Assembly: GCA_029959615.1 (NCBI GenBank)
Contig: JASCOD010000001.1
Location: 1,488,001-1,552,000, forward strand
From: Flavobacteriaceae bacterium PS02338
GTDB lineage: Bacteria; Bacteroidota; Bacteroidia; Sphingobacteriales; Sphingobacteriaceae
DNA length: 64,000 bases
Direction of reading: 5' to 3'
The position numbers and the translations under genes were made by a program. The notes beneath the pieces are model-generated. The model was given only the letters and a program-made list of their open reading frames with translations. It had not been told where the DNA came from and searched no databases. Of the stretch, positions 1 through 8,665 are shown piece by piece (the stretch's first letter is position 1; each line of letters starts with the position of its first letter).

Positions 1-2
1 AA

Positions 3-467
3 GTTTGGCATTTAGATGAAGCTTTAATAGGCATTATTTTGGGGATTAATGGAGTAGTGATTGCATTGGTAGAAATGGTAATGATCACTAAGATTGAAAA
101 TAAAAGATCTCCTATATTCTACATTGTACTTGGAGTAATTATCGTATGCTTCTCATTTGCGGTGCTAATGTTGCCGAGATTCTATCCTATCGTTTTAGCG
201 GTAATTAGTATTTTGCTATTTACTTTTGGAGAGATGTTTTCGCTGCCTTTCTTCAACACCTTTGTGGTGAAACGGAGTAACGAATATAACAGGGGTATTT
301 ACGCTGCAGGTTATACTTTAAGCTGGTCGGTGGCGCAAGTAGTAGGGCCAACCAGTGGATTTTACATAGCAGAGAAATTTGGGTACAATGTACTATGGAT
401 TTCCATAACGATGTTACTGTTATTATGTGCTTATTTTTTTAGCAGATTGAGGCTGATTAATGATTGA
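3..467 (+). CDS. MFS transporter, C-terminal part (5' end outside window)
   Basis: The frame is open from base 3, so this is the C-terminal part of a longer protein that begins before the window; a TTG at 39 is only an internal codon. The 154 visible residues form about five hydrophobic helices joined by short basic loops. The segment with GEMFSLPFF followed by NRGIYAAGY and VVGPTSGFYIAEKFGY resembles the last half of drug-efflux-type major facilitator proteins, where a proline/glycine-rich helix precedes the final two helices. The substrate cannot be told. No ATG-type start or partner gene is visible upstream. The MFS call is inferred from helix pattern and loop style, not from a complete domain. 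Confidence 0.75.
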   Translation, partial: VWHLDEALIGIILGINGVVIALVEMVMITKIENKRSPIFYIVLGVIIVCFSFAVLMLPRFYPIVLAVISILLFTFGEMFSLPFFNTFVVKRSNEYNRGIYAAGYTLSWSVAQVVGPTSGFYIAEKFGYNVLWISITMLLLLCAYFFSRLRLIND

Positions 468-571
468 GAAGAAAAATAAAAAAATTAAAACCTTTTAGGG
501 AAAGCTTTGTTTTACCACAGATATCATAAAACTTTTTACCAAAGTATAAACTATTTAAATTAATCACGCAC

Positions 572-946
572 ATGAAAAAGCGCATTCACGTTCTAGAAGA
601 TGACAAAGACATTGCTTTCATAATCGAATTTTTATTGAAAGATGAAGGTTATGAAATCCAAGTTTCATCTACCTTTAAAGAATTAAGAGAAAAGTTAAAC
701 GATTCGATCCCAGATTTATTCATTTTAGATGTAATGTTGCCAGATGGAAACGGTTTGGATATTTGTAAAGATTTGAAGAACGATGCATTTACGAAACACA
801 TTCCAGTAATCGTAATGTCGGCAAATGTTCGCAATGCAGAACTTAGTGAAGCATCAAGTCCGGATGATTATATCAGCAAGCCTTTTGACTTAGATTATAT
901 CGAAAATAGAATTAAAAGACTGATAGGCGAAAAAAAAGTAGCTTAG
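572..946 (+). CDS. Stand-alone response regulator receiver protein
   Basis: A 124-residue single receiver (CheY-like) domain with no output domain. The acidic pocket is D10-D11, the phospho-acceptor is D53 in the strand LFILDVMLPDG, the switch hydroxyl is S83 in VIVMSAN, and the conserved lysine is K103 in the SKPF motif. All catalytic positions are therefore intact and phosphorylation is expected. No histidine kinase is adjacent, so it is probably an orphan regulator acting by protein contact or within a phosphorelay. It stands alone between the MFS gene and a strong terminator at 975-1005. The target is not identifiable from sequence. Confidence 0.9.
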   Translation: MKKRIHVLEDDKDIAFIIEFLLKDEGYEIQVSSTFKELREKLNDSIPDLFILDVMLPDGNGLDICKDLKNDAFTKHIPVIVMSANVRNAELSEASSPDDYISKPFDLDYIENRIKRLIGEKKVA

Positions 947-974
947 TAAATTTTTAGTCAAACGAATATGAAGG

Positions 975-1005
975 CCCATTCTAATTAATTAGAATGGGTT
1001 TTTTT
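975..1005 (+). terminator. Rho-independent terminator after the receiver gene
   Basis: A fully self-complementary 24-base palindrome (CCCATTCT-AATTAATT-AGAATGGG, 975-998) is followed by a run of seven T. It lies 29 bases after the stop of the receiver gene. Confidence 0.9.
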
Positions 1006-1081
1006 ATTGCTTTTTACGTGATGTTGTTCGGCAGCGAAAAATTTCTGACAAATAAATGATAGGTAAAATTAAAACTGTTTA

Positions 1082-1089
1082 TACTTTTG
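1082..1089 (+). promoter_or_regulatory. Predicted -7 promoter box (TACTTTTG) of the TetR gene
   Basis: TACTTTTG matches the Bacteroidota TAnnTTTG -7 consensus. It lies directly before the 11-bp TetR-type operator at 1092-1102 and 35 bases before the chosen ATG at 1124. The second TetR gene (36313, minus strand) has the identical box with an operator on each side, which supports both calls. No clear -33 element is visible. Confidence 0.6.
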
Positions 1090-1091
1090 CT

Positions 1092-1102
1092 TAACAGTGT
1101 TA
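1092..1102. promoter_or_regulatory. TetR-type operator palindrome TAACAGTGTTA, copy 1
   Basis: A perfect 5-1-5 palindrome TAACA-G-TGTTA downstream of the -7 box of the TetR gene and within its likely 5' leader. Identical palindromes occur at 1745-1755, 36326-36336 and 36351-36361, each before a TetR gene or the efflux operon. This placement fits autorepression. Confidence 0.65.
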
Positions 1103-1123
1103 GATTTTTATAACGCTTTAAAG

Positions 1124-1723
1124 ATGGGAAGTAAAGAAAGAATTCAGCGACAAAAAGAAGATACCCGTAAGGGTATTTTGGATGCTGCTTTACAAATTGT
1201 GAAGCAGGAAGGCTGGGCTGCTTTAAGTATGCGTAAGATTGCCGATGTAATTGAATACACAGCTCCAATCATCTACGAATATTTCCCAAACAAAGAAGGT
1301 ATCCTTTTAGAATTGACCAGACAAGGCTATATCAATTTAGGTTTGAAGGTTAAAGAAGCTAGAGATAGTAAGACCGATCCGGAAGAACAACTTGAATCGA
1401 TGTGGCTTGCTTATTGGGATTTTGCTTTTGCAGAAAGCGAATTTTACCAATTGATGTATGGCGTACAGGTAAACTGCTGTGAAATGTATAAGAAGATGCC
1501 AGAAGCAGAGTACACTACTGACTTGTTTTATGATGCAATTGAAGTATTGCTCGTTAAGCAACCTGTATCGGAAGATGTTTCTTGCTTGAAGTATTATACA
1601 TTCTGGTCGCTAATTCACGGTTTAATTTCCCTGAATTTAGTTCAAAAAGGAGCTAATGACCAGATCAATCAGGAGATTTTAAGAAGCGCAATTAAAGCTA
1701 TTATTAAGACCATTAACGACTAA
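1124..1723 (+). CDS. TetR/AcrR family transcriptional regulator
   Basis: A 199-residue repressor. An N-terminal helix-turn-helix of TetR type spans about residues 10-60 (ALSMRKIADVIEYTAPIIYEYF, with the usual YxYFxNKEGI end), followed by an all-helical ligand and dimer domain. I choose ATG 1124; a GTG at 1097 is in frame, but it lies inside the operator palindrome and adds nine atypical residues. The gene sits 76 bases before the RND efflux operon on the same strand, and both units carry the same operator, so it is the likely local repressor of the pump. It is similar in length and C-terminal pattern (YDFAF/WDFAF helix) to the TetR protein at 35717-36313 and is probably a paralogue. The inducer is unknown. 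Confidence 0.9.
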   Translation: MGSKERIQRQKEDTRKGILDAALQIVKQEGWAALSMRKIADVIEYTAPIIYEYFPNKEGILLELTRQGYINLGLKVKEARDSKTDPEEQLESMWLAYWDFAFAESEFYQLMYGVQVNCCEMYKKMPEAEYTTDLFYDAIEVLLVKQPVSEDVSCLKYYTFWSLIHGLISLNLVQKGANDQINQEILRSAIKAIIKTIND

Positions 1724-1744
1724 CATTTTTTTTGCCCTTTCATT

Positions 1745-1755
1745 TAACAGTGTTA
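1745..1755. promoter_or_regulatory. TetR-type operator palindrome TAACAGTGTTA, copy 2 (efflux operon)
   Basis: The same 11-bp palindrome as before the TetR gene, here 44 bases before the start of the membrane fusion protein gene. It is the only repeated motif in the 76-base gap and the simplest candidate for repressor control of the pump operon. Confidence 0.65.
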
Positions 1756-1799
1756 GATTAATTATTAACGTAAAATAAAACATTAAAAACCCCAATCAT

Positions 1800-2996
1800 A
1801 TGAATCATATATACAAACACGCACCTGAATCTAACGGTGTTAAATTATTTAACGAATGGATTATTCTATTAGTTGCCGCTGTGGTACTGTTTCTTTCGAG
1901 TTGCACAGGAAATGCAGAACCAATGGCATTAGCACCTGCGCCTTTGTTGCCAGTAGCTACCGTAGCTGCGGGTGAACAAAAAACTTTTGTGGATTACCCA
2001 GCTGCAATACAAGGAACTACAGACGTTGAAATAAGACCTCAAATAGCAGGCACTATCGATCGGATTTACGTAAATGAAGGCCAGCTGGTGAGCAAAGGTC
2101 AGCTGTTGTTCCAGATATCTGAACTGCCATTTAAGGCACAATTAAATAATGCAAAAGCATCATTACAGGCTGCACAAGCTGCGGTTTTAAATGCACAGCT
2201 GGAAATAGATAAGTTAACGCCTTTAGTACAAAGCAAGGTAGTTTCAGATTTTCAATTGAAAACAGCAAAAACGACTTATCAAATCTCCTTAGCTAATGTA
2301 GAACAAGCCAAAGCTAATGTAAATAGTGCGCAAATTAATTTAGGTTACACTCAAATTAAGGCAACAAGCAGTGGTTATATTGGTCGGTTGCCTAAAAAGC
2401 AAGGTAGCTTAGTTTCTCCTTCAGACCCGGAAGCGTTAACCCAACTTTCTGATGTGAACCAAATTTATGCCTATTTCTCTCTATCTGAAACTGATTTTAT
2501 CAATTTCAATGCTAAATACGCAGGAAATTCTGTAGCAGATAGAATCAGTCATTTGCCAGCAGTTTCGTTGGTTTTAGCAGATCAAAGTTTATATCCTGTT
2601 AAGGGAAAAATAGATATGATCAATGGTCAATTTGATAAAACTACTGGGGCTATTACTTTGAGGGCCGTTTTTACTAATTCAAAGGGCTTACTAAGATCTG
2701 GCAATACGGGTAAAGTAAGGTTAGGCTTGTCACACGACAATACCATATTGGTTCCTCAATCTGCTACAATAGAAATGCAGGATAAGATTTTTGTGTTCGC
2801 TGTCGGAAAAGACAACAAAGTTAGTAAAGTCGCTATCGCTATTGATGGTAAAAATGGAACCGACTATTTAATCAAAGACGGCTTGAAATCGGGAGACCAG
2901 ATTGTTTTAAGTGGTTTAGATAAACTTCAAGATGGACAATTGATTCAGCCAGAGAAGAAAGCAGAAAAAATCGCCCAGTTAATTTCTAAAAAATAA
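1800..2996 (+). CDS. RND efflux periplasmic adaptor (membrane fusion) lipoprotein
   Basis: A 398-residue adaptor of the AcrA/MexE family linking the inner-membrane pump to the outer-membrane channel. A hydrophobic segment ends in lipobox FLSSC (Cys35), so it is likely lipid-anchored. The half-motif DVEIRPQIAGTIDRIYVNEGQLVSKGQLLFQI is the first lipoyl-like half, then an alanine/glutamine-rich alpha-hairpin (about 100-175), the second lipoyl half (INLGYTQIKATSSGYIG), a beta-barrel domain and the membrane-proximal domain. The hydrophilic stretch before the signal segment is unusually long (about 20 residues), so the true start might be internal, though no later ATG precedes the signal. It is the first gene of a three-gene operon, 11 bases before the pump. 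Confidence 0.92.
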   Translation: MNHIYKHAPESNGVKLFNEWIILLVAAVVLFLSSCTGNAEPMALAPAPLLPVATVAAGEQKTFVDYPAAIQGTTDVEIRPQIAGTIDRIYVNEGQLVSKGQLLFQISELPFKAQLNNAKASLQAAQAAVLNAQLEIDKLTPLVQSKVVSDFQLKTAKTTYQISLANVEQAKANVNSAQINLGYTQIKATSSGYIGRLPKKQGSLVSPSDPEALTQLSDVNQIYAYFSLSETDFINFNAKYAGNSVADRISHLPAVSLVLADQSLYPVKGKIDMINGQFDKTTGAITLRAVFTNSKGLLRSGNTGKVRLGLSHDNTILVPQSATIEMQDKIFVFAVGKDNKVSKVAIAIDGKNGTDYLIKDGLKSGDQIVLSGLDKLQDGQLIQPEKKAEKIAQLISKK

Positions 2997-3007
2997 GAAT
3001 AAAAATA

Positions 3008-6000
3008 ATGTTTAAGATATTTATACAACGGCCAGTACTTGCCACTGTTATCTCCATTTTATTGGTGATACTTGGGGTACTTGGTTTAACTAAATTGCCG
3101 CTACAACAGTTTCCTGATATTGCGCCACCATCGGTTTTGGTGACTGCGGTATATCCAGGAGCTAACGCTGAGACTGTTTTGCGTTCGGTGGCACCATCAA
3201 TAGAAGAATCAATAAATGGTGTGGAGAACATGACCTACATGAGCTCTACGGCAAGTAATGATGGTACCTTAGCTATCACTGTGTTTTTCAAGCTGGGAAC
3301 CAATGCGGATCAGGCGGCAGTAAATGTTCAGAACAGGGTGGCTCAAGCTACAAGTCAGTTGCCAGCGGAGGTTGTACAGCAAGGTATTACCACTGCCAAA
3401 CAACAGAATAGCTTTATCATGGCTATCGGTATGTTTACTGAGGATGAGGCAAAATACGATCAAACCTTTGTAGCTAACTACGCACAAATCAACATTGTTC
3501 CGGAAATCAAAAGGATTCCTGGAGTTGGTGCGGCTAGTATTTTCGGTGGGGTAAAAGATTACTCGATGCGCGTTTGGTTAAATCCAACACAAATGGCTAC
3601 TTATAAAGTGACACCGAACGAAGTAATGGGCGCTATCCAAGATAAAAGCTTAGAAGCAGCTCCAGGTAAGTTTGGTGAGCGTAGTAAGGAAGTTTTTGAA
3701 TATGTAATTAAGTATAAAGGCAAACTCACTAAACCAGAAGAATATGAAAATATTGCTATCAGAACAAATTCAGATGGTTCTATACTCCGTTTAAAAGACG
3801 TTGCGAGGGTAGAACTTGGTGCTTATTCTTACAATAGTTTAACTCGTTTAAATGGACAAAAAGGGATTGTAATCGGCGTAATTCAGTTGGCTGGATCTAA
3901 TTCTAACGACATACAAATTGCCATTAATAAGCTAATGGAAAAGGCTTCAAAAGACTTTCCAAAAGGAATTAAACACAACATTTTCTACAGTACAAAAGTA
4001 GCTTTAGATCAATCTATAGATCAAGTGATTCATACGCTGATTGAGGCATTTATTTTGGTGTTTATTGTTGTATTTATCTTCTTGCAAGATTTTAGATCGA
4101 CACTTATTCCTGCTATTGCGGTACCTGTAGCTATTTTGGGTACGTTTTTCTTTATGCAGTTGTTTGGATTTTCTATCAACTTGCTAACCTTGTTCGCTTT
4201 AATTTTAGCCATTGGTATTGTAGTAGATGATGCGATTGTGGTAGTGGAAGCGGTACACGCTAAAATGGAGCACAAGCATCTGTCGCCTAAGTTGGCTACA
4301 CACGAAGCCATGAGCGAAATTACTGGAGCTATTATTTCCATCACGTTGGTAATGGCAGCGGTATTTTTACCAGTTGGTTTCATGGAAGGTTCTACGGGAT
4401 TGTTCTATCGCCAGTTTGCCTTTACTTTAGCCATTGCGATTGTAATTTCTGCGGTTAATGCTTTAACGTTAAGTCCGGCATTGGCGGCGTTATTTTTAAA
4501 AGATAACCATTCTGGCGCTGCAAACCATGATGAGCCTGTAGCTAAAAAAGGATTTAAAGAAAAATTCTTCAGTGGTTTTAACAGCAGTTTTAATTCCATG
4601 ACCAACCGTTACGTAAATAGCTTAAGGTTCTTGATTAAAAACAGATGGTTAAGTCTAGGTGGTTTAGCATTGATAACATTAGCGACTATTTGGATGGTGA
4701 AAACTACGCCGTCTGGTTTTATTCCAACAGAAGATCAAGGTTTTATTGCCATTTCGGTATCAACGCCTTCTGGAACTTCGTTAGATGGAACCCAAAAAGT
4801 AATGACCGATGCGGAGAATACGTTAAGAAAATTAGAGGCATCGAGATTTGTAACTGCAATTTCTGGGTTCAACCTATTAACCAATTCAACCAGTCCTTCA
4901 GCAGCCGTTGTTTTCGTATTGCTTAAACCAACAGAAGAAAGAGGTAAGGTGAAAAACATTGACGAGATCATGAACCAAGTAAGGGGAGCATTAGGTAGTA
5001 TATCTGGTGGAAGTTTCTTTGTGTTCAGTTTCCCAACAGTTCCTGGTTTTAGTAACGTAGAAGCTTTAGACTTGGTTTTACAGGATAAAACTGGAGGAAA
5101 GCTGGATAAGTTTAGTGGCATTTCGCAGAACTTTATTGGCGAGCTGATGAAACAACCTGCAATTGCTGTGGCCTTTACGAGTTTCAAAGCCGATTATCCT
5201 CAACTAGAGCTAGATATTAACCAAGAAAAAGCAGATCAGCTAGGGGTAAATGTGAAGGATATTTTGCAAACCATGCAGGCTTATTTCGGTAGTGCACAAG
5301 CATCAGATTTTAACCGATTTGGTAAGTATTACAGGGTAATTGTACAAGCTGATATTGCAGATAGGGCAGATCCTGCATCGATAGACCGAGTGTTTGTGAA
5401 GAACAAAACTGGCGAGATGGTGCCTATCAATACCTTGGTAACTTTACGTCGTATTTACGGTTCTGAAACGGCATCGAGATATAACTTATTTAATTCTATT
5501 TCTGTAAATGCGATACCAAAGCCAGGCTTTAGTTCTGGAGATGCCATTAAGGCGATTGAAGAGGTAGCAGCTAAACACTTGCCAGCAGGCTACAGCTACG
5601 AATTCTCTGGTCAAACGAGAGAAGAAATTTCTTCTGGTGGACAGTCTGCAGTAATTTTTATGTTGTGTTTAGTATTTATCTACTTTTTGTTAGCAGCGCA
5701 ATACGAAAGTTATTTATTGCCATTGGGTGTGATATTGTCAATTCCAGTAGGTGTATTTGGGGTTTTTGTAGCCATCGGCTTTACTGGAATAGCGAACAAT
5801 ATATACGTACAAGTCGCACTAGTAATGCTAATTGGATTGCTGGCTAAAAATGCCATTCTAATTATTGAGTTTGCCGTACAGCGAAGAAGAGCTGGTAAGC
5901 CGTTATTAGCTGCTGCATTAGAAGCTGCAAAATTAAGATTGCGTCCTATCATCATGACATCTCTTGCCTTTGTAGTAGGATTAGTTCCAATGATGTTTGC

Positions 6001-6196
6001 TTCAGGACCATCAGCACAAGGTAATCACAGTATCAGTATTGGTGCAGCTGGAGGGATGGTTTCTGGGGTAATTTTAGGATTGTTCATCATTCCGGTGCTC
6101 TTTATCATCTTCCAATATCTACAAGAAAAAGTAACTGGTGTACCATTGGCGGTAACTAATGCAAAGGCTGCACACGAACATCAGGAAAACCATTAA
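3008..6196 (+). CDS. RND efflux inner-membrane pump, HAE1 (AcrB-like) family
   Basis: A 1062-residue proton-driven transporter, close to the usual AcrB length of about 1050. The N-terminal helix FIQRPVLATVISILLVILG is followed by a large porter domain, a second membrane block and a duplicated second half. The proton-relay pair is D407-D408 in GIVVDDAIVVVEA, the same positions as in E. coli AcrB, and the relay lysine is in IGLLAKNAILIIEF in the second half. It forms a trimer in the inner membrane and exports amphiphilic compounds with the adaptor encoded just upstream and the outer-membrane factor just downstream. The substrate range cannot be read from the sequence. The gene appears intact. 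Confidence 0.95.
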   Translation: MFKIFIQRPVLATVISILLVILGVLGLTKLPLQQFPDIAPPSVLVTAVYPGANAETVLRSVAPSIEESINGVENMTYMSSTASNDGTLAITVFFKLGTNADQAAVNVQNRVAQATSQLPAEVVQQGITTAKQQNSFIMAIGMFTEDEAKYDQTFVANYAQINIVPEIKRIPGVGAASIFGGVKDYSMRVWLNPTQMATYKVTPNEVMGAIQDKSLEAAPGKFGERSKEVFEYVIKYKGKLTKPEEYENIAIRTNSDGSILRLKDVARVELGAYSYNSLTRLNGQKGIVIGVIQLAGSNSNDIQIAINKLMEKASKDFPKGIKHNIFYSTKVALDQSIDQVIHTLIEAFILVFIVVFIFLQDFRSTLIPAIAVPVAILGTFFFMQLFGFSINLLTLFALILAIGIVVDDAIVVVEAVHAKMEHKHLSPKLATHEAMSEITGAIISITLVMAAVFLPVGFMEGSTGLFYRQFAFTLAIAIVISAVNALTLSPALAALFLKDNHSGAANHDEPVAKKGFKEKFFSGFNSSFNSMTNRYVNSLRFLIKNRWLSLGGLALITLATIWMVKTTPSGFIPTEDQGFIAISVSTPSGTSLDGTQKVMTDAENTLRKLEASRFVTAISGFNLLTNSTSPSAAVVFVLLKPTEERGKVKNIDEIMNQVRGALGSISGGSFFVFSFPTVPGFSNVEALDLVLQDKTGGKLDKFSGISQNFIGELMKQPAIAVAFTSFKADYPQLELDINQEKADQLGVNVKDILQTMQAYFGSAQASDFNRFGKYYRVIVQADIADRADPASIDRVFVKNKTGEMVPINTLVTLRRIYGSETASRYNLFNSISVNAIPKPGFSSGDAIKAIEEVAAKHLPAGYSYEFSGQTREEISSGGQSAVIFMLCLVFIYFLLAAQYESYLLPLGVILSIPVGVFGVFVAIGFTGIANNIYVQVALVMLIGLLAKNAILIIEFAVQRRRAGKPLLAAALEAAKLRLRPIIMTSLAFVVGLVPMMFASGPSAQGNHSISIGAAGGMVSGVILGLFIIPVLFIIFQYLQEKVTGVPLAVTNAKAAHEHQENH

Positions 6197-6206
6197 TTAT
6201 AAACAG

Positions 6207-7616
6207 ATGAAATCATTTATATATAGTTTATTTATCATTTTACTTTTGGGGAGCTACGGTTGTAGCATCCCGAAAAGTGTCATTAACCCGATAAGAGATA
6301 CACCTTCACAATATAGAGGACTAGTCAATGCAGATACTTCGAGCATTGGCAAACTTCCCGTGAAAGAATTCTTTGCCAATCAGTCAATTCAGCAATTGAT
6401 AGATAGTGCCATCGAAAGAAATATCGATTTACAGATTGCCGTTAAAAATATCGACGCTGCAAATCTGCTATTGAAAAGAGCGAAAATGGGAAACCTTCCG
6501 CAATTAAATCTACAGATTACTGCGAACTCTAACCGTCCTTCCGAAAACAGTTTGAACGGGATCAGCGCTTCACAGTTTTTGAATACCAGCCACATCGAAG
6601 ATTTCAATGCAAATTTAGCTTTAAGTTGGGAGGCAGATATCTGGGGTAAAATTAGTAAACAAAAGGAAGCTGCTTACGCCACTTATTTACAAACTGACGA
6701 AGCCAAAAAAGCTGTGCAGACTCGTGTGGTTGCCATGGTGGCAACTGGCTTTTATCAATTGTTATTGTTAGATGCGCAGTTGGATATCGCTAATAAAAAC
6801 CTAAGACTTACAGACAGCACTTTGAAGATGGTAAGCAAGCAGTTCGACGCAGGTCAAGTAACTTCTTTAGCTGTGCAACAAACCGAAGCGCAATTGCTTA
6901 GAGCGAGTCAGTTGATTCCACAAATTACACAAGCCATTAGCATCCAAGAAAATGCACTGAGTGAAATGACAGGAAGATTTCCAACTGCAATTGAACGCAA
7001 AGCGACTTTAGCGCAGTTAGAAATTCCTACACAATTGGCCATTGGCGTGCCAGCAACCATGTTGGGTGTTAGACCCGATGTTAAAAGCGTGGAATTGGGC
7101 TTGAAAATAGCCAATGCGAAAGTTGGGGTAGCTAATGCCAGCATGTATCCGTCGTTAAATATTACTGCCAGTGGTGGACTGAACTCTTTTAAAGCAAGTA
7201 ATTGGTTCAATGTGCCAGCCTCTTTATTTGGCGTGGTTGGCGCAGGAATTGTACAGCCCATTTTTAATCGTAAGGAACTCAAAACGCAGTTCGAATTAGC
7301 AAAGGTAGAACGAGAAAAATCAGTGCTATTATTTAGGCAATCGGTAATCCAAGCGGTGGTAGAAGTTGCTAACGAACAATCAAAATTGGAGAACTTAAAA
7401 AAAGAATTTGGCATTGCCCAAAACAGAGTGAAAACTTTGAAATCGGCCGTGCAAAATGCAGATTTGCTGTTCAAAAGCGGAATGGCTAATTACTTAGAAG
7501 TTATTACGGCACAGTCTAATCTTTTGCAGGGCGAATTGGACTTGGCGAGCTTAAAAACAGCACAATTGAATGCAAGCGTAGAGCTGTATAGAGCATTGGG
7601 CGGAGGTTGGAATTAG
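6207..7616 (+). CDS. Outer-membrane efflux lipoprotein (TolC/NodT family)
   Basis: A 469-residue outer-membrane factor, the exit duct of the RND pump. I choose ATG 6207, ten bases after the pump stop, because it gives a short signal peptide ending in lipobox GSYGC; an ATG at 6159 overlaps the pump gene and adds 16 non-signal residues. The duplicated helical repeat typical of TolC-like proteins is visible: two similar blocks, each with long helices rich in Q, N and A (about 55-250 and 265-460), including SWEADIWGKISKQKEAAYA and the VGVANASMYPSLNITASGG strand region. It is the last gene of the operon; the following gap holds repeats and no obvious strong terminator. Confidence 0.93.
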   Translation: MKSFIYSLFIILLLGSYGCSIPKSVINPIRDTPSQYRGLVNADTSSIGKLPVKEFFANQSIQQLIDSAIERNIDLQIAVKNIDAANLLLKRAKMGNLPQLNLQITANSNRPSENSLNGISASQFLNTSHIEDFNANLALSWEADIWGKISKQKEAAYATYLQTDEAKKAVQTRVVAMVATGFYQLLLLDAQLDIANKNLRLTDSTLKMVSKQFDAGQVTSLAVQQTEAQLLRASQLIPQITQAISIQENALSEMTGRFPTAIERKATLAQLEIPTQLAIGVPATMLGVRPDVKSVELGLKIANAKVGVANASMYPSLNITASGGLNSFKASNWFNVPASLFGVVGAGIVQPIFNRKELKTQFELAKVEREKSVLLFRQSVIQAVVEVANEQSKLENLKKEFGIAQNRVKTLKSAVQNADLLFKSGMANYLEVITAQSNLLQGELDLASLKTAQLNASVELYRALGGGWN

Positions 7617-8019
7617 ACGTTAAGTTGTGTCATGTTGAGCTTTCCGATAAATCGGAACAGGTCGTCGAAACATTTTTCAACCAATAGTCTTCGACAGGCC
7701 CAGACTGATAAGAGGAACAAAAGGTCAATGACGTTCCTATGTTCGTCATTGCGAGAAGGAACGACGAAGCAATCTTACAACTATTTTCGGGTCATGAACT
7801 ATCGCTTTAGGATTGCTTCGTGCCTCGCAATGACGTACTATTTTTGTTAGTCCTGCCGTCATTTCGACCGTAGCGTAGCGAGTGGAGAAATCTTTGAACT
7901 TTACTTTTGCCCTACTGACATGTTTCCCTACCCATCAAGTATTTTCATACGAACAACATCTAATTTTTGAATCCAATAAATTCATTTGTTTCTTAACTTG
8001 CCAGCTTATTTTTTAACGG
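7617..8019. repeat. 403-bp gap filled with dispersed palindromic repeats (family R1)
   Basis: No gene is supported here. Three R1-type units are visible. The clearest is an inverted repeat with CGTCATTGCGAG at 7744-7755 and CGAAGCAATC at 7765-7774, answered by GATTGCTTCG at 7811-7820 and CTCGCAATGACG at 7824-7835. A weaker unit lies at about 7630-7712 (TTGAGC / CAGACTGA edges). A half-unit with GCCGTCATTTCGACC starts near 7856 and recurs at 10320. A 72-codon open frame across this block is an accident of the repeats. Confidence 0.75.
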
Positions 8020-8598
8020 ATGGCACAGGAAGAAATTTATTACGATGACAGGGTTTTTAGCGAAGCAGATGTTTTAGAAAAAGGTAGAAGAACGACCCAT
8101 TTCAATAGTTGCGTTTTTAAGAAATGTGACTTTAGTGAGGTGGATTTTAGGAGTTGTAACTTTACTAATTGCGAGTTTGAGGGTTGCAATTTAAGCATGG
8201 TGAAGTTTAATGATACGGGCTTAGATAATGTGAGTTTTAAAAGCAGCAAATTGGTTGGAACCGACTTTTCCACCGCCAAGGATTTTTTGTTTAACGTAAA
8301 TTTTACAGACTGTATTTTAGATTATTCCACCTTTGTAAAAAAGAAAAATAAGAAGGCGAAATTTGTGGATTGCTCTTTAAAAGGAACTGATTTTACCGAA
8401 GCGGATTTGACATTATCTACGTTTAAACGCTGTAATTTGAATGGAGCTGTTTTTATGCGCACCATCTTAGCACAAGCAAATCTGTCGGAGGCGTATAATT
8501 TCAGCATAGATCCAGAGCAAAATAATGTGAGGAAAGCACTTTTTTCATCTTCAGGATTGTCAGGGTTGCTCCATAAATACGATATCGTAGTAGCCTAA
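8020..8598 (+). CDS. Pentapeptide-repeat protein
   Basis: A 192-residue protein built of pentapeptide repeats of the A(D/N)Lxx/FxxCxF type from about residue 28 to 160, for example CVFKKCDFSEVDFRSCNFTNC and GTDFTEADLTLSTFKRCNLNGA. This pattern folds as a right-handed quadrilateral beta-helix. The C-terminal tail (NVRKALFSSSGLSGLLHKYDIVV) ends the coil. Some relatives (Qnr, McbG) mimic DNA and protect gyrase, but most have no known role and nothing here proves a gyrase link. No signal peptide is seen, so it is probably cytoplasmic. It stands alone between the efflux operon and a secreted protease. Confidence 0.88.
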   Translation: MAQEEIYYDDRVFSEADVLEKGRRTTHFNSCVFKKCDFSEVDFRSCNFTNCEFEGCNLSMVKFNDTGLDNVSFKSSKLVGTDFSTAKDFLFNVNFTDCILDYSTFVKKKNKKAKFVDCSLKGTDFTEADLTLSTFKRCNLNGAVFMRTILAQANLSEAYNFSIDPEQNNVRKALFSSSGLSGLLHKYDIVVA

Positions 8599-8665
8599 CA
8601 TTGATAATCATAATAAAACACAGTAACTTGCCGTTTCTTAACAACTTAATTTATAATTAACACAA

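Noticed and set aside
1097..1123. GTG start of the first TetR gene
   Set aside because: It lies within the TAACAGTGTTA operator and behind the -7 box, and the added residues do not match TetR N-termini; ATG 1124 is preferred.
4735..5187. 150-codon minus-strand frame in the RND pump gene
   Set aside because: Antisense to the pump, whose motifs run uninterrupted through the region.
6908..7474. 188-codon minus-strand frame within the outer-membrane factor gene
   Set aside because: Antisense shadow of the TolC-like gene; the Asn/Ser/Phe/Cys-rich product is typical of such reverse frames.
7632..7850. 72-codon frame in the gap after the efflux operon
   Set aside because: It consists entirely of R1 repeat sequence (CGTCATTGCG and inverted arms) and has no protein-like pattern or ribosome site.
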